From: Craterostigma plantagineum
Lineage: Eukaryota > Streptophyta > Magnoliopsida > Lamiales > Linderniaceae
Length of the DNA stretch: 64,000 nt
Assembly: GCA_027422505.1 (NCBI GenBank)
Contig: JAPQWV010000303.1
Location: 558,001-622,000, forward strand
Direction: 5' to 3'
Positions 1 to 11,733 of this stretch are shown piece after piece. Under the pieces are notes generated by a model. The model saw nothing but the letters and a program-made list of their open reading frames with translations, did no database searches and was not told the origin of the DNA. Every line of letters starts with the position of its first letter. The first letter of the stretch is position 1. The position numbers were made by a program, and so were the translations under genes.

Positions 1-537
1 AAACAACAACAAAAGAAGTACATAATACATCTATCCAACCCAAGCATGCTGTTTTCAGAAGTGTACAAATTATTAGCAAGCATTTTGTATTGAAGATTTA
101 GAAGCACAGTATTTTGAAGTTATACAACGAAATCTACTACTATAGTTGTCTTTCTCCCAGTGAATTTTTTCCCTTATTCTTTACGAGCTGATTTTTCAGT
201 AATTTAGGTGAATTCCAAGTTGGAGGGCGCTTCATTTCTTGTAATACTATACTATACTTTTAATAATCAGCTCGATTTGTGAATCTGGCTTTGCTCCCAT
301 GGAATCGAGCAAAATTTAATCTTTTTCTAGTAATTACATCGTTCCTTAAACAATAAATCAAGCTCCAAACCTTACCCACCAGCTCAATGATCATCCATCA
401 TCAGCCGTTTAAATTCACCGAACAAACATTTTATAATAATCAAAATCCAGACAAACTTCAGAACCCAGCAGCTCCAAATCAAAGATTCAAACGAAATCGA
501 ACATTTCACGTTGTGGAGTGCGAATAATCAAAATTAC
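1..537. other. Intron 1 of the NRAMP gene, no exon seen
   Basis: AT-rich sequence downstream (on the minus strand) of the NRAMP first exon. I could not recognise a second NRAMP exon in it, so it is read as the first intron, and the rest of the gene lies beyond the left edge of the window. Confidence 0.55.
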
Positions 538-836
538 CTGGAGATCCCCTTCTAAATTCCCGGATCGAGAAAGGCTATGCTCATCAAAAACCCAGGTCCA
601 GTGAACATCCACAGCTTCTTCCACGAGAACGGCAGCACGCCCTCAAAATCCAAACCTTGTAATTCGACATCGAGAATCATGACCTTCCCAATTTCTTCAT
701 CTTCTTCACCTTCTCGCTGTCCTCCGTCGGGCGGTTTAGTGGGCGACGGCAATAGCCGCCGTGATTCGTCGGAGTTCTCGCTGGCTTCAGCCCCAGGACT
801 AGGAGGTGCATGGTGTTGCGGCGGAGGCGAGCTCAT
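538..836 (-). CDS. NRAMP metal transporter, first exon only (partial, frame broken)
   Basis: N-terminal exon of an NRAMP divalent-metal (Fe/Mn) transporter. The first ~70 residues are an acidic, Pro/Ser-rich cytosolic tail. Then comes the start of membrane helix 1, with the family sequence [16 protein letters not shown]. The exon ends at a CAG|GTAATT donor (GT at 537-536). The start is the ATG at 836, the only one that precedes the tail. Family members continue [10 protein letters not shown], and the Asn of DPGN is a metal ligand. Here one base is missing in the run 559-561, so the frame goes DPG-I-stop. Reading resumes in the next frame with the expected residues up to the donor. The exon is 299 nt, one short of a whole number of codons. 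It diverges from the ALBA gene. Either a pseudogene, a null allele or an assembly error; family assignment is secure. Confidence 0.85.
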
Positions 837-1808
837 CGGATTATTGTCGTAAGTATATATCCTGTGGAAGGTGGTGGTGGGAAATCGATGGTTGTTACGT
901 GCGGAGATTTATGTAGATTTTACGCATCACATTCAAGCTCAGTCAGATCACAAAGGAGGTATATCGATCGATATATAATAAATATATAGTGCAATGCGAA
1001 GAAGTAAACGAGTAAAAGGACCCAAATGTAATTACATTTTATTCAGGCATCTCATTAAAAGAGAGTGATGTGTGACTGCGAGTGCGCTCCTATTGTATTT
1101 GGTGACAAGATAGTCCACTGATAATAATAGTATCAGTACGTCAACTTTATCACATAAGTCAATTTTATCACATAAATTAATATCACATGAGTCAATTTTA
1201 TCACATAAATTAATGTAAACGCAAATTAAGGTGGCATTATTATAATATTTATTTGTGATAGTTTTTGCTAAATAAGAAAATGTGATAAAATTATTGGGAC
1301 GTCCGAAATGCAAAAATGTGATAAGATTAAAGGGACGGATGGATTATGATTACTAAAAAAAGGAAATACCTTTTCCAGAAGAATGTACTCATCATGTACG
1401 TAATTGAAAATTTTTTGTATAATAGATTTGAAAGAGTCAATCATGATAAAAAAAAAAAAGGAAAATAGAAGGGACCAGTATGTAAATGTGACTAATCTTC
1501 TCCAATTCACTAGATTGTAAATTTATAATGACGTGCCAGCAAAACAAAATGCTATGACTTAGATTTAACGACCGTTTAAGCCGGTAAACGGTAAAACTAG
1601 GGCACAGTAAGCGGGTATATATAAGCTCACAGCACCTACGCAGTCAGCCTTAGGGCGTAACGAAGAAACGAAGCCAGGAGAAGAGGGCTTGAGCGTACTA
1701 CCTTATCCTTAAAATTTCACTGATAAACATACCACCAAAGGTAGAATCAATCAATTAATCAGTTTATTCGATCATTTGTTATTCATAGATCCCCATATCT
1801 TTCAGAGC
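837..1808. other. Divergent intergenic region between NRAMP and ALBA
   Basis: About 970 bp shared by the two divergent genes. It contains two identical 25-bp units (1157-1181 and 1190-1214) in a block rich in TATCACAT. Near 1335-1345 is GGGACGGATGG, which resembles the end of a Stowaway-type MITE, but no matching left end was found. No gene is seen. Confidence 0.5.
1616..1624 (+). promoter_or_regulatory. Probable TATA box of the ALBA gene
   Basis: TATATATAA in a GC-flanked context, about 190 bp upstream of the ATG at 1809. A transcript beginning near 1650 would have a ~160-nt leader, typical for a plant housekeeping gene. Judged by position only. Confidence 0.55.
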
Positions 1809-3930
1809 ATGGATCGCTACCAGAAGGTTGAAAAGCCTAAGGCGGAGACTCCAATCAATGAGAACGAGATTCGGATAACGAGTCAGGGAAGGATGCGAAA
1901 TTACATTACCTACGCTATGACTCTGCTTCAGGTATGCGAATTGAATTTGTGTCTGTATTTGCCTGATTTGTGTTTTTGAGGACGTACGCTTGGTTTCGTG
2001 GCGATTAATTTGTTGAGGCTTGGAGTGTTTGTGTGACTTTCTGAGCTGCGAATGATTCGAAAATGTGGTCTTTGGCGTGGATTTGTCAGTTCTAAATGCT
2101 TTTTGTATAATGATCTTCTGGATCTGTTTATTAGGAAGGTTCAGCTCTTCGACGTTAATTTTCGGAAACTTGTATAGAGTGATTTGCTGATGGCTGTCTG
2201 ATTTAAGTTTGAAGACATGTTAATATACGCACATATGCATTATGTAAATGTAACTGGTTCGTTTTTTATCTAATTTATTTGTTCTATCATTCAATGACAC
2301 TGCAGGAGAAAGGTTCTGATGAGATAGTCTTGAAGGCGATGGGTAGAGCCATCAACAAGACAGTGGCTATTGTTGAACTGCTCAAGGTATTTTTTGCATT
2401 TTTCCTTTATCCTCATTTCCATTCAATTTTCATTGGATTATAATATGCACTTTTGCAGAGAAGAATTGTTGGCCTTCACCAAATTACAGCAATCCAGTCC
2501 ACTGACATAACGGACACCTGGGAACCTCTAGAGGAAGGGCTTCAAACGTAAGTGCACATCAAGCTTGGTGAAAATAAGACCAGCATATTCAAATGATTTA
2601 TATTTGAATATTTACATCCCATTAGAATTGTTCTTTGAAGAGTTGATTGGGTTTTACTCCATTTTTCCTCGCTAATGACAGTCTTGAAACCACAAGGAAA
2701 GTCTCAACGGTCATGGTTACTCTTTCAAAGAAGGAGCTTGACAAGACAAACATCGGGTGAGTCGTTGTTGATCTCTATTCTATATTCATGATTCAATCTT
2801 TGTGGCCTTTTATGACTGTTTTTTATCTTATGATGTCTGGGATATCCTGATATACCATATTCTCCTATAACAAATTTCATGAGATATTATATGAGATTAT
2901 TGATTGGACATCTGTGTTTAGGTATCAACCTCCTTTACCAGCTGACCAGGTGAAGGTTTCGACAGAGCTTGACTACGATGGAGGTAGGAGTTGCATCATC
3001 TGATTCTTTTACAATTACATCATTCCTGTTGGCACATCTTTTTACTGATAATGTTGCAGAGGGATCTCCACCTCTTCGTGGAAGAGGCCGAGGTGGAAGA
3101 GGAAGGGGGAGACCTGAACGAGGTATGTTTATTTTCATTTGACTTTTTCAACATGAGATGACCCTAAAATTGCAAGGCCTCCAGAATTTAGACACTATTA
3201 TTAGCAAAATTCTCTAGTTGAGATTAAAAATTGCTGTTTGCAAAAATGATATGTAGGGAATGGCTTTCCACCTGCCGAGTACGAGGATGGAGGCTATGAG
3301 GTGAATCGTGAATATCCGAGAGGCGGAGGCAGAGGAAGAGGCCGTAACTTCCGTGCCCGTGGTGGAGGAGGCTATGATGGTCACCAAATCCAAGGGGATG
3401 CTCAGCATGAGGCTGGAGACTACAATGAAGAAGCTCCAGCTCCACCACGAGGTAATTCATGATATCCTATTATGACCTCCATTTTCTCGCTTTTTATATT
3501 TGTACTACCATATTCGTCAACTGTTTCGTAATAAACAGAAGAGCTTTAAAGATATATATTCTGCATTTGTGTCTAGTTGTTTATTCATTGTTAGGATCAA
3601 TTTAGTTTTAGCAGCAGCCATGTGAGTTAGCTTTGTTGGCAAACCATATACGATATCATTTTTTGTCCATCCAAATTCTTTAATCCATCATGTTACATAC
3701 ATATATGTATAATATGTAAGCATCAGCACAGCACCATGCATTTTGATCCATCTGATATAAAAATGTTCACATCAGATTGTAGCTGCAAGTCATTTTACTG
3801 TTATCTACCATATATATATTTTTTTATTACGGCAGGTCGAGGCCGTGGTAGGGGAAGGCGTGGCAGAGGTCGAGGGTTCAGAGCCAACGGGCAGGGCTAT
3901 GCTCCCACCGCAGAAAAGGTCGATAACTAG
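1809..3930 (+). CDS. ALBA-domain DNA/RNA-binding protein with C-terminal RGG repeats
   Basis: Eight exons: 1809-1931, 2306-2386, 2459-2547, 2682-2756, 2922-2983, 3060-3122, 3257-3451, 3836-3930; every intron is GT-AG and the phases join to 260 residues. Residues ~15-105 form the Alba fold, which includes NEIRITSQGRMRNYITYA and LKAMGRAINKTVAIVELLK. The C-terminal ~115 residues are Gly/Arg-rich with many RG/RGG units (GRGRGRGRRGRGRG near the end). Plant ALBA proteins of this long form bind RNA and R-loops and act in the nucleus and cytoplasm. An upstream in-frame TTG at 1776 precedes the ATG; the ATG at 1809 is preferred because it begins the conserved MDRYQKVEKP-type N-terminus. The reading frame is intact. 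Confidence 0.92.
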
Positions 3931-4573
3931 CGAATCTTGTAATAATAGCATGTGAGCACACCCATATTTGTTTGCTGCGTTTAGGGGTGTTTGTTATATC
4001 ATCTTCACTTGCAATTTCGTGCCGATGATGAGTTCGAGTCTTTTTTTTTTGTTTTTCTTTTCTTTTTTTTTTCTCTCCTTAATTTAGCTTTCTGAACATA
4101 CTCCTGCGACAATGATTAGGCTTTTCTTTTCTATTCTAGCTCCAACTTATTGTTGTTTATGTTACTGGCAAGTTAGTCAGAGTTGTTTCTTCGAAGTTCT
4201 TTTGGCTAAAGTTATGGAAATCTCACTCAAAAATCACATGGCGAATGTGGGATTGCGATTTGCTCATCCAGCTCATCGTATTTATTTATTTATCATAATA
4301 TCTATTTGTATGAACTGGTGGATGCTAATATTATCATTAGGCTAGCATTGATGATTCTATGGCAATGTGATCATCATCATAATGGACGTGCAACTGTCAT
4401 CTATATATATTATTTATATATTAGATTATACTTCTTTTTAATTGGCAAAGAACCGTACATTTGATCGTAGCAACAGCAACTCCTATTGTGTGGTTTGATC
4501 ATCATCGCAAGTGCTTTCACAGCCCCTCCATGATAACCAGCTCCTCGATATATCATATTTGATATTTATATTA
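3931..4573. other. 3' region of ALBA gene and spacer
   Basis: Downstream sequence of the ALBA gene up to the copia insertion. T-rich tracts near 4040-4075 fit a 3' UTR. Nothing else recognised. Confidence 0.5.
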
Positions 4574-4578
4574 CTTTA

Positions 4579-5111
4579 TGTTGGCTGGGAAAGAAAAATA
4601 TTCGAAGATTGTGTAGTACACAATTTCCTTAAAATAGATTCGCTCCCTCACGTATGTGCTAGAGGTTTTTTAACGAGCGTCTATTTCCCAGGATACTTCG
4701 AAAAACACGGCGTTCATTTAGCACAAAAACGACACCGACTACGAACGGAATAAGAATAATAGCAGAATAAATTTTGAGAGATATTTATATATTTCTTTCT
4801 CTTATTTTTCTTATTATTTTTGTTGTATTTTTTCCTTAGGCCAAATGACCTATTTATAGCCAAAATATTGGAATAAAAAATATAATTTTTTTTTTTTTAA
4901 TGATGAAACACACGTTGGTTTTTGAGGAGTGGTTTTTTAACCACTCCATCATTTCATCACTAAGCATTATCCCAACTTCTAGAAGTTGGGCCGTTATTGG
5001 GCCAAAAGCCCGATAGATTTTTCCAAAGCCCAATTCAAATAAAAATAATTTTCTAAATTCCTCATTCATATAATTAATTTATAAAATCAACTATAAATTA
5101 TAAAAATAACG
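4579..5111 (-). repeat. 3' LTR of the copia element (left copy)
   Basis: Begins TGTTGGCTGGG on the plus strand and matches the right copy almost base for base up to about 5095. The inner end is not the expected CA: it reads ATAACG where the right copy reads CTAACA, so its exact inner boundary is uncertain. It also lacks the 16-bp duplication seen in the right copy. Confidence 0.85.
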
Positions 5112-5622
5112 TTTCTGCTAATCTAATGATACTCTGCATAGAGGATAGTATGTTTTACCATTTGAACTTCCTCCTTGTATGCACGCTTGGTTTACTGCAG
5201 TCCAGTAGAACACGATGTCTTTGAACTGTCCCGCTTTTCGTGTAAACGAACCCACGTACAATACACAGAGACCATTTTTCTCTTGTTCCGTTCTCATGGT
5301 TTTGTCCAGTACGGCCATGGACACGTCCTGATTCTGCGAGGGTTTCTAAAGAACTAAGCCTTTCAGTTCTCCTTTGAAGCGGCCACACTTCTCCCTAACA
5401 TAGGTGACTTCTCACGTCGCGAGTATTTTCTATCAATACTCTATGATAGTCATTAAAACATCATAATGCTAGCCTTTTCCGTCATCACTGTTTCTTGACA
5501 GGAATGAGCGGGGTTATCTCCCACAGTGATACCAAGTCCTAAGATTAGGTTGTCCCTTTGAACCTAGATCTTGGGATCTCCAGTCACATAGGTAGGGTTT
5601 TCCTTCTTAGCACTTATATACT
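5112..5622 (-). other. Untranslated 3' internal region of the copia element
   Basis: Between the RNase H stop and the 3' LTR. No open reading frame with family similarity. A purine-rich tract (minus strand AAGGAGGAAG, near 5165-5175) might be the polypurine tract but is not adjacent to the LTR. Confidence 0.4.
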
Positions 5623-8600
5623 TTAAGGCTTTAAGCCCATTCCTTTCGTCAACCTTTCAACTGCATCTCTATTTAACCCTTTGGTTAGCGGATCCGCAAT
5701 GTTATCCGTCGATTTCACATAATCAATCGAGATAACTCCAGTTGAGAGCAGTTGCCTAACGGTATTATGTCGACGACGTATGTGTCTCGACTTACCATTA
5801 TACATAGTACTCTGTGCTCGTCCAATAGCCGATTGGCTATCGCACTGTATGCATATAGGCGGCACAGGTTTTTCCCATTTAGGAATATCCTCCAAGAAAT
5901 GGCGTAACCATTCAGCTTCTTCTCCACATTTATCCATGGCAAAGAACTCGGATTCCATAGTGGATCTTGCTATAACCGTTTGTTTCGAGGATTTCCAAGA
6001 CACAGCAGCTCCAGCGAGTGTAAACACATAGCCGCTTGTGCTCTTAGAGTCCTTCATATCAGATATCCAGTTCGCATCTGTGTAGCCTTCTAACACAGCG
6101 GGATATCGACCATAGTGTAATCCATAGTCTCGAGTATACCGTAAGTATCTCAAAACCCGTATTATAGCGGTCCAATGATCCGCACTCGGATTGCTCGTGT
6201 ACGAACTCAGTTTGCTTATAGCATAAGCAATATCTGGCCTAGTACAGCTCATTAGATACATCAAGCTTCCGATAATCCGGGAGTATTCTACTTGAGAAAT
6301 AGCCTCCCCGCGATTTTTCGACAAATGAACGCTTCGATCTAATGGCGTTCTAGCAACACCAGAATCACCCTTGCAGAATTTGTCGAGAATTTTGTCTACG
6401 TAATGAGCTTGACTCAAAACAAGACCGTTACTCGTTCGTTTGATTTAATTCCTAAAATCACGTCCGCAAGTCCCATATCTTTCATGTCAAATTTCGAATT
6501 TAACATATCCTTGGTAGACTTGACCATTTTGTCGTTACTACCAACAATGAGTATGTCGTCTACATACAGACATAAAATGACATAGTCATCGCCTGTTTCC
6601 TTTGAGTAAACGCATTTATCGCTCTCATTTATTTTAAAGCCGTAGTTGATCATCGCATGATCAAACTTTTCGTGCCACTTCTTAGGGGCTTGTTTCAAAC
6701 CATACAAAGATTTGATTAATCTACAGACTTTCGTTTCGGTTCCCGAAGCACGAAAACCCTCGGGTTGCTCCATATATATTTCCTCATCTAATTCACCATT
6801 TAAGAAAGCTGTTTTGACATCCATTTGATGTACTTCCAAATTTCTTAAGGACGCGATTGCAAGTATCATCCTTATCGAATTTATTCTCGTCACAGGAGAA
6901 TATGTCAAAGTAATCTAAGCCTTCGCGTTGCTTGTATCCTTTGATAACAAGTCTGGCTTTATACTTTTCCACAGACCCGTCTGGTCTCATTTTTCTTTTA
7001 AAAATCCATTTTGATCCTAAAGGTTTACATCCCTTTGGGAGATCAACTAACTCCCAAGTATGATTCTGCAAAATAGAATCAATCTCGCTTTTTATGGCTT
7101 CTTTCCATAAAGGCCCGTCCACAGAGCTCACTGCTTCGTTATAAGTCAGCGGTTCCTTTTCAATCAAATATGTAACAAAGTCATCACCAAAAGATTTCTC
7201 TATTCGGGCACGCATGCTTCGTCTCGGTTCAATATCATGAACCGTACTAGGAATCTCGGTTTCTATATCATCTCGTTTAGATGTACCAGATCCATAATCG
7301 GATTTATAAGGAAATACATTTTCAAAGAAATACGCATTCCTTGATTCCATGACCGTGTTCTTGTGTATATCCGAAATTTTTGAATCATATACAAGAAACC
7401 GATATGCCGTACTATTGTGTGCATATCCTATGAAAATACAGTCCACCGTTTTAGGACCAATTTTCATTGCTTTAGGTGTAGGTACGGCTACCTTCGCCAA
7501 ACACCCCCACATTCGCAAATGTTGGTACGAAGGCGTCTTTCCTTTCCATAACTCATATGGAGTTTTATTCATTTTCTTTCGAGGTATCCTATTTAATAGG
7601 TAATTACTCGTCAAGATAGCTTCGCCCCACATATTAGGCGGTAGACCTGAACTCAGTAACATTGCATTCATCATTTCTTTTAATGTGCGATTCTTTCGTT
7701 CGGCCACTCCGTTTGATTGAGGTGAATACGGGGCTGTCAATTCATGGACGATACCTTGTTCCACACAGAAGCTCCCAATTGGCGCTTCGTATTCTCTCCC
7801 TCGATCATTTCTCAATCTTTTAATTTTCTTGCCGAGTTGTGTTTCAACTTCGGTTTTGTAGAGAACGAATTTCTCTAATGCTTCGTCTTTGCTCTTAAGC
7901 AAATAAACATAGCAATATTTGGTGCAATCGTCAATAAATGTTATAAAATATTTATTGCCACCACGTGTTTGAACGTATTTCAAATCACATAAATCGCTAT
8001 GAATCAATTCAAGCGGTTCGGTACTTCTTGCTACCGAAGGGAAAGACGATCTCGTTATTTTTGCTTCAATGCAAATTTTGCATTTATATTTCGAATTAAT
8101 TTCGAATGTTGGAATATGGTCTATGTTAATTAATCGACGTATCGATTCAAAATTAACGTGACCTAATCTACCGTGCCACAAATTGGAAGATTCAAGCAAG
8201 TAAACGGAAGAACGTTTTTCATTCTCATTTACAATAGTCATTACATTCAGCTTGAACAAACCATCACAGGCATAACCTTTACCAACAAACACACCCGACT
8301 TAGACAATATCACTTTGTCAGATTCAATAACAATACGAAAACCGTGTTTGTTTAACAAGAATCCCGATATAAGGTTCTTGCGAATTTCCGGTACATACAA
8401 CACGTCTTTCAGCGTTAGTATTTTTCCGGACGTCATCTTGAGCATCACGTTCCCTTTTCCTTCGACGGTAGCAGCTGCCGAGTTGCCCATGTAGATCTTT
8501 TCTCCTTCAACCGGCTCACAGGTAGAGAAGAATCTACGGTTCGTGCACACATGACGTGTAGCACCGGTATCGATCCACCATTCCTGTGGATTCGACCCAA

Positions 8601-9597
8601 TCATGTTTACCTCCGAAACCACCGCGACGAGGCTCAAGTCCTCAACTTCTTTGGTGATGTCTTTCACCATATTGGCCTCGTGTTGCTTCTTTGGAAGTCG
8701 ACAGTCCGACGACTTGTGGCCTAGTTTGCCACAATTGAAGCACTTTCCCTTGAACTTATAGTTCGGCTTAGCGACGCCTCCGGTCGCCCCAAGTTTTGCT
8801 TTGGGTTTAACCGCGCCTTTGCCCTTTTTAGAGCTATGCTCCACCACATTTACTTTCGGTTCAGATGAGCTCGACACTCTCTTTTCCGACCGTTTGTTGT
8901 CTTCTTCGATTCGAAGTCTAACAATCAGATCCTCCAAAGACATCTCCTTGCGCTTATGCTTGAGATAGTTTTTGAAGTCTTTCCAGCCCGGCGGCAGCTT
9001 TTCAATAATAGCCGCAACTTGGAAAGATTCACTCAGAACCATCCTTTCTGCATGGATCTCGTGCAAGATTAACTGGATCTCCTGCACCTGACTGATCACA
9101 GTCTTGGAATCGACCATCTTATAATCAAGGAACCGTCCGACAACAAATTTCTTTGTGCCGGCATCCTCAGTTTTATATTTCCGGTCTAACGATTCCCACA
9201 ATTCCTTAGCCGTAGCGACCGCACCATACACGCTGTACAGAGTATCGCTTAGGGCATTCAGAATGTAATTACGACACAGGAAATCAGAGTGTTTCCATGC
9301 ATCAACAGCGATCACGACCTCCGCGTTCGTCTCGCCGTCGTTCACCTTGGGCTCGACCTCTTTCAGGAATGTTGCCAGGTTCAGCGTGGTGAGGTAGAAG
9401 AGCATCTTCTGTTGCCATCTTTTGAACGTGGAGGCTGTCCCCATAAATTTCTCCGGCTTCTTCAGGTGGTTGACTGGTACGGTTGGCTTCGTAACAATAG
9501 GTATGGCGGTGGGGACAAAAGTAGGAGGAGGAACGTCAACGTTTTCTTCGTTCGCCATAGACTGTTGGTTGCTGAGGAAGTCCACGTAGTCTGACAT
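5623..9597 (-). pseudogene. Copia gag-pol polyprotein, two frame breaks
   Basis: Starts at the ATG at 9597. From the N-terminus: a UBN2-type gag; a CCHC zinc knuckle ([14 protein letters not shown]); aspartic protease with the [11 protein letters not shown] signature; integrase with an HGRLGH...CKIC zinc-binding region and DDE catalytic core ([22 protein letters not shown]); reverse transcriptase with the YVDD active site; RNase H ending DPLTKGL. The first frame lasts to about 6900, just inside the reverse transcriptase, where the frame shifts. The second runs to about 6440, where it shifts again, and the last frame runs to the stop at 5623. No stop codons lie outside those two sites. Confidence 0.93.
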
Positions 9598-9627
9598 CGT
9601 TGCGGGATCGTCGATCTATTTTAAGAT

Positions 9628-10171
9628 TGTTGGCTGGGAAAGAAAAATATTCGAAGATTGTGTAGTACAGAATTTCCTTAAAATAGATTCGCTCCCTCAC
9701 GTATGTGCTAGAGGTTTTTTAACGAGCGTCTATTTCCCAGGATACTTCGAAAAAACACGGCGTTCATTTAGCACAAAAACGACACCGACTACGAACGGAA
9801 TAAGAATAATAGCAGAATAAATTTTGAGAGATATTTATATATTTCTTTCTCTTATTTTTCTTATTATTTTTGTTGTATTTTTTCCTTAGGCCAAATGACC
9901 TATTTATAGCCAAAATATTGGAATAAAAAATATAATTTTTTTTTTTAATGATGAAACACACGTTGGTTTTTGAGGAGTGGTTTTTTAACCACTCCATCAT
10001 TTCATCACTAAGCATTATCCCAACTTCTAGAAGTTGGGCCTTCTAGAAGTCGGGCCGTTATTGGGCCAAAAGCCCGATAGATTTTTCCAAAGCCCAATTC
10101 AAATAAAAATAATTTTCTAAATTCCTCATTCATATAATTAATTTATAAAATCAACTATAAATTTTCTAACA
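9628..10171 (-). repeat. 5' LTR of the copia element (right copy)
   Basis: 544 bp, TG...CA on both ends (TGTTGG at 9628, CTAACA ending at 10171) and flanked outside by the target duplication CTTTA. It contains an extra 16-bp unit at 10041-10056 that nearly repeats the preceding bases. Only ~30 bp separate it from the gag ATG. Confidence 0.92.
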
Positions 10172-10317
10172 CTTTATTTCCTACGTTTTGCATATTTGAA
10201 TTAAAGAATAATATAATAATAATGGCTATCGAATGCCCTTTTTTTTTAACCAAGACTCAAGCCTTATTACATTACAACATTAAACACTAAAAGATGAATG
10301 ATTATTTCCCCCAAGCC

Positions 10318-11733
10318 CTAGAGTTTCGCAGCTTCTCCAGCTATGTCGATGACAAATCGATACCTAACATCGTTCTTGGCCAAGCGATCAAAAGCGTCAT
10401 TGATTTTATCCACAGAGACAACTTCAACGTCGCATGCGATGCTTCTCCTCCCACAAAAATCCATCATTTCTTGAGTCTCTTCGATTCCTCCTATGATGCT
10501 TCCCTTCACAGCCCTCTTACCAAATAGCAGAGGGAAAGCCGGCAATTCCACGGGCTTCTCCGGCGCACCCACAACCACTAAGCTTCCACTGATCTTCAAC
10601 AGCTCTAAAATGGGACCCAGTGAATGCTTCGCTGACACAGTATCCAATATGAAGTCTAGTCCCCTCTTCTTTGACTGTAGTAAACAAAGTAATCATTACC
10701 AACTTTGGGTCGAATCATAGGCAAGATGAAAACCATGGGAACTAACTAACCTCCATTTGCTTTGCATCCGTGCTCAAAATGAAATCGTGGGCGCCCAACC
10801 TCTCTTTGCATTCCTTCTCTTTAGAAGGAGATGTGCTTATTACGGTGACGTGGTGGCCGAACGCCTTTGCAAATTTCACGGCGATGTGCCCCAAACCGCC
10901 GAGGCCGACGATGCCCACTCTTTTCCCCGGCGAAGTTATTAGGCCGTTGTCTCTCATCGGACTGTACACGGTGATGCCGGCGCACAAGAGCGGCGCCGCC
11001 GCGTCCATGGGCAGAGAGTCGGGAATATGCACGACGTATCTGCGTCGCGATTTTCGATTCGATTTTGTCAGCGTTCAAGAAAATAAAAATTGCGTCTTTT
11101 TTTTTTCTTACCTGTAATCTGCCACGAGGAATTTGGAATAGCCGCCGTAAGTGATGCTCCCATCCCAGAAAACGCCGTTGGAGACGCACTGAAGCTTATC
11201 GCAGTAGTTTTCTTGTCCTCCGCCGCAGAATTCGCAGCTAAGGCAGGTGGCGGCTATGAATCCGACGCCGACGCGGTCGCCGTTCTTGAACTTCGTCGTG
11301 GCGTTGCTTCCCACTTTCGTAATGATCCCAACAATTTCATGTCTGTATTTTTCTCAAGTTAATTTTGTAGAGGTCAAAATTTATAATTAAACGGTGATAT
11401 ATTCGATATATAGCTTACCCTGGAACAACAGGGTACATGGTTATGCCCCACTCGTTCTTTGCGCTGTGAAGATCAGTATGACATATACCACAATAGACGA
11501 TCTTTATTGTAACATCGTTGATGCCATTTTCCCTGAAACAGTTGATAAAAAATATAAGAACACATTGAAAATTCCTGATAGTGTCTAGTAAGTAAAACCC
11601 TGTAATGATTAAGTTGTATATTGTTTTGTTAATTTTACCTGCGCTTGAAGATATATGGAGTGATCTTGCCAGAAGAGTCGTGGGCTGCCCAGCCCGAAAC
11701 TGTCTGCGTATGGTTTGGAGTTGTCTGAGCCAT
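10318..11733 (-). CDS. Cinnamyl-alcohol-dehydrogenase-type NADP oxidoreductase
   Basis: Five exons (5'->3'): 11733-11639, 11532-11419, 11342-11112, 11039-10751, 10674-10318; 361 residues, in phase. It is a zinc-dependent medium-chain dehydrogenase that reduces aldehydes to alcohols with NADPH. Visible motifs are the catalytic zinc site (GHEIVG, and CGICHTDLH in exon 2), the structural zinc Cys cluster ([15 protein letters not shown]), the Rossmann motif [17 protein letters not shown] and the NADPH-selecting STSPSK loop. Length and intron pattern are normal. Sequence alone does not separate monolignol CAD from the related mannitol or 8-hydroxygeraniol dehydrogenases of asterids; the class is secure, the substrate is not. 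Confidence 0.92.

Larger units (their letters stand above)
4579..10171 (-). mobile_element. Ty1/copia LTR retrotransposon, complete but defective
   Basis: 5.6-kb element on the minus strand bounded by 5-bp target duplications CTTTA (4574-4578 and 10172-10176). The two LTRs are 4579-~5111 and 9628-10171, and the polyprotein region lies between them. The domain order gag, protease, integrase, reverse transcriptase, RNase H is that of copia elements. The LTR copies differ by about one substitution, a few length changes and one 16-bp duplication, so the insertion is recent. Pol carries two frame breaks, so this copy cannot encode a full polyprotein. No CDS of a neighbouring gene is interrupted. 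Confidence 0.93.
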
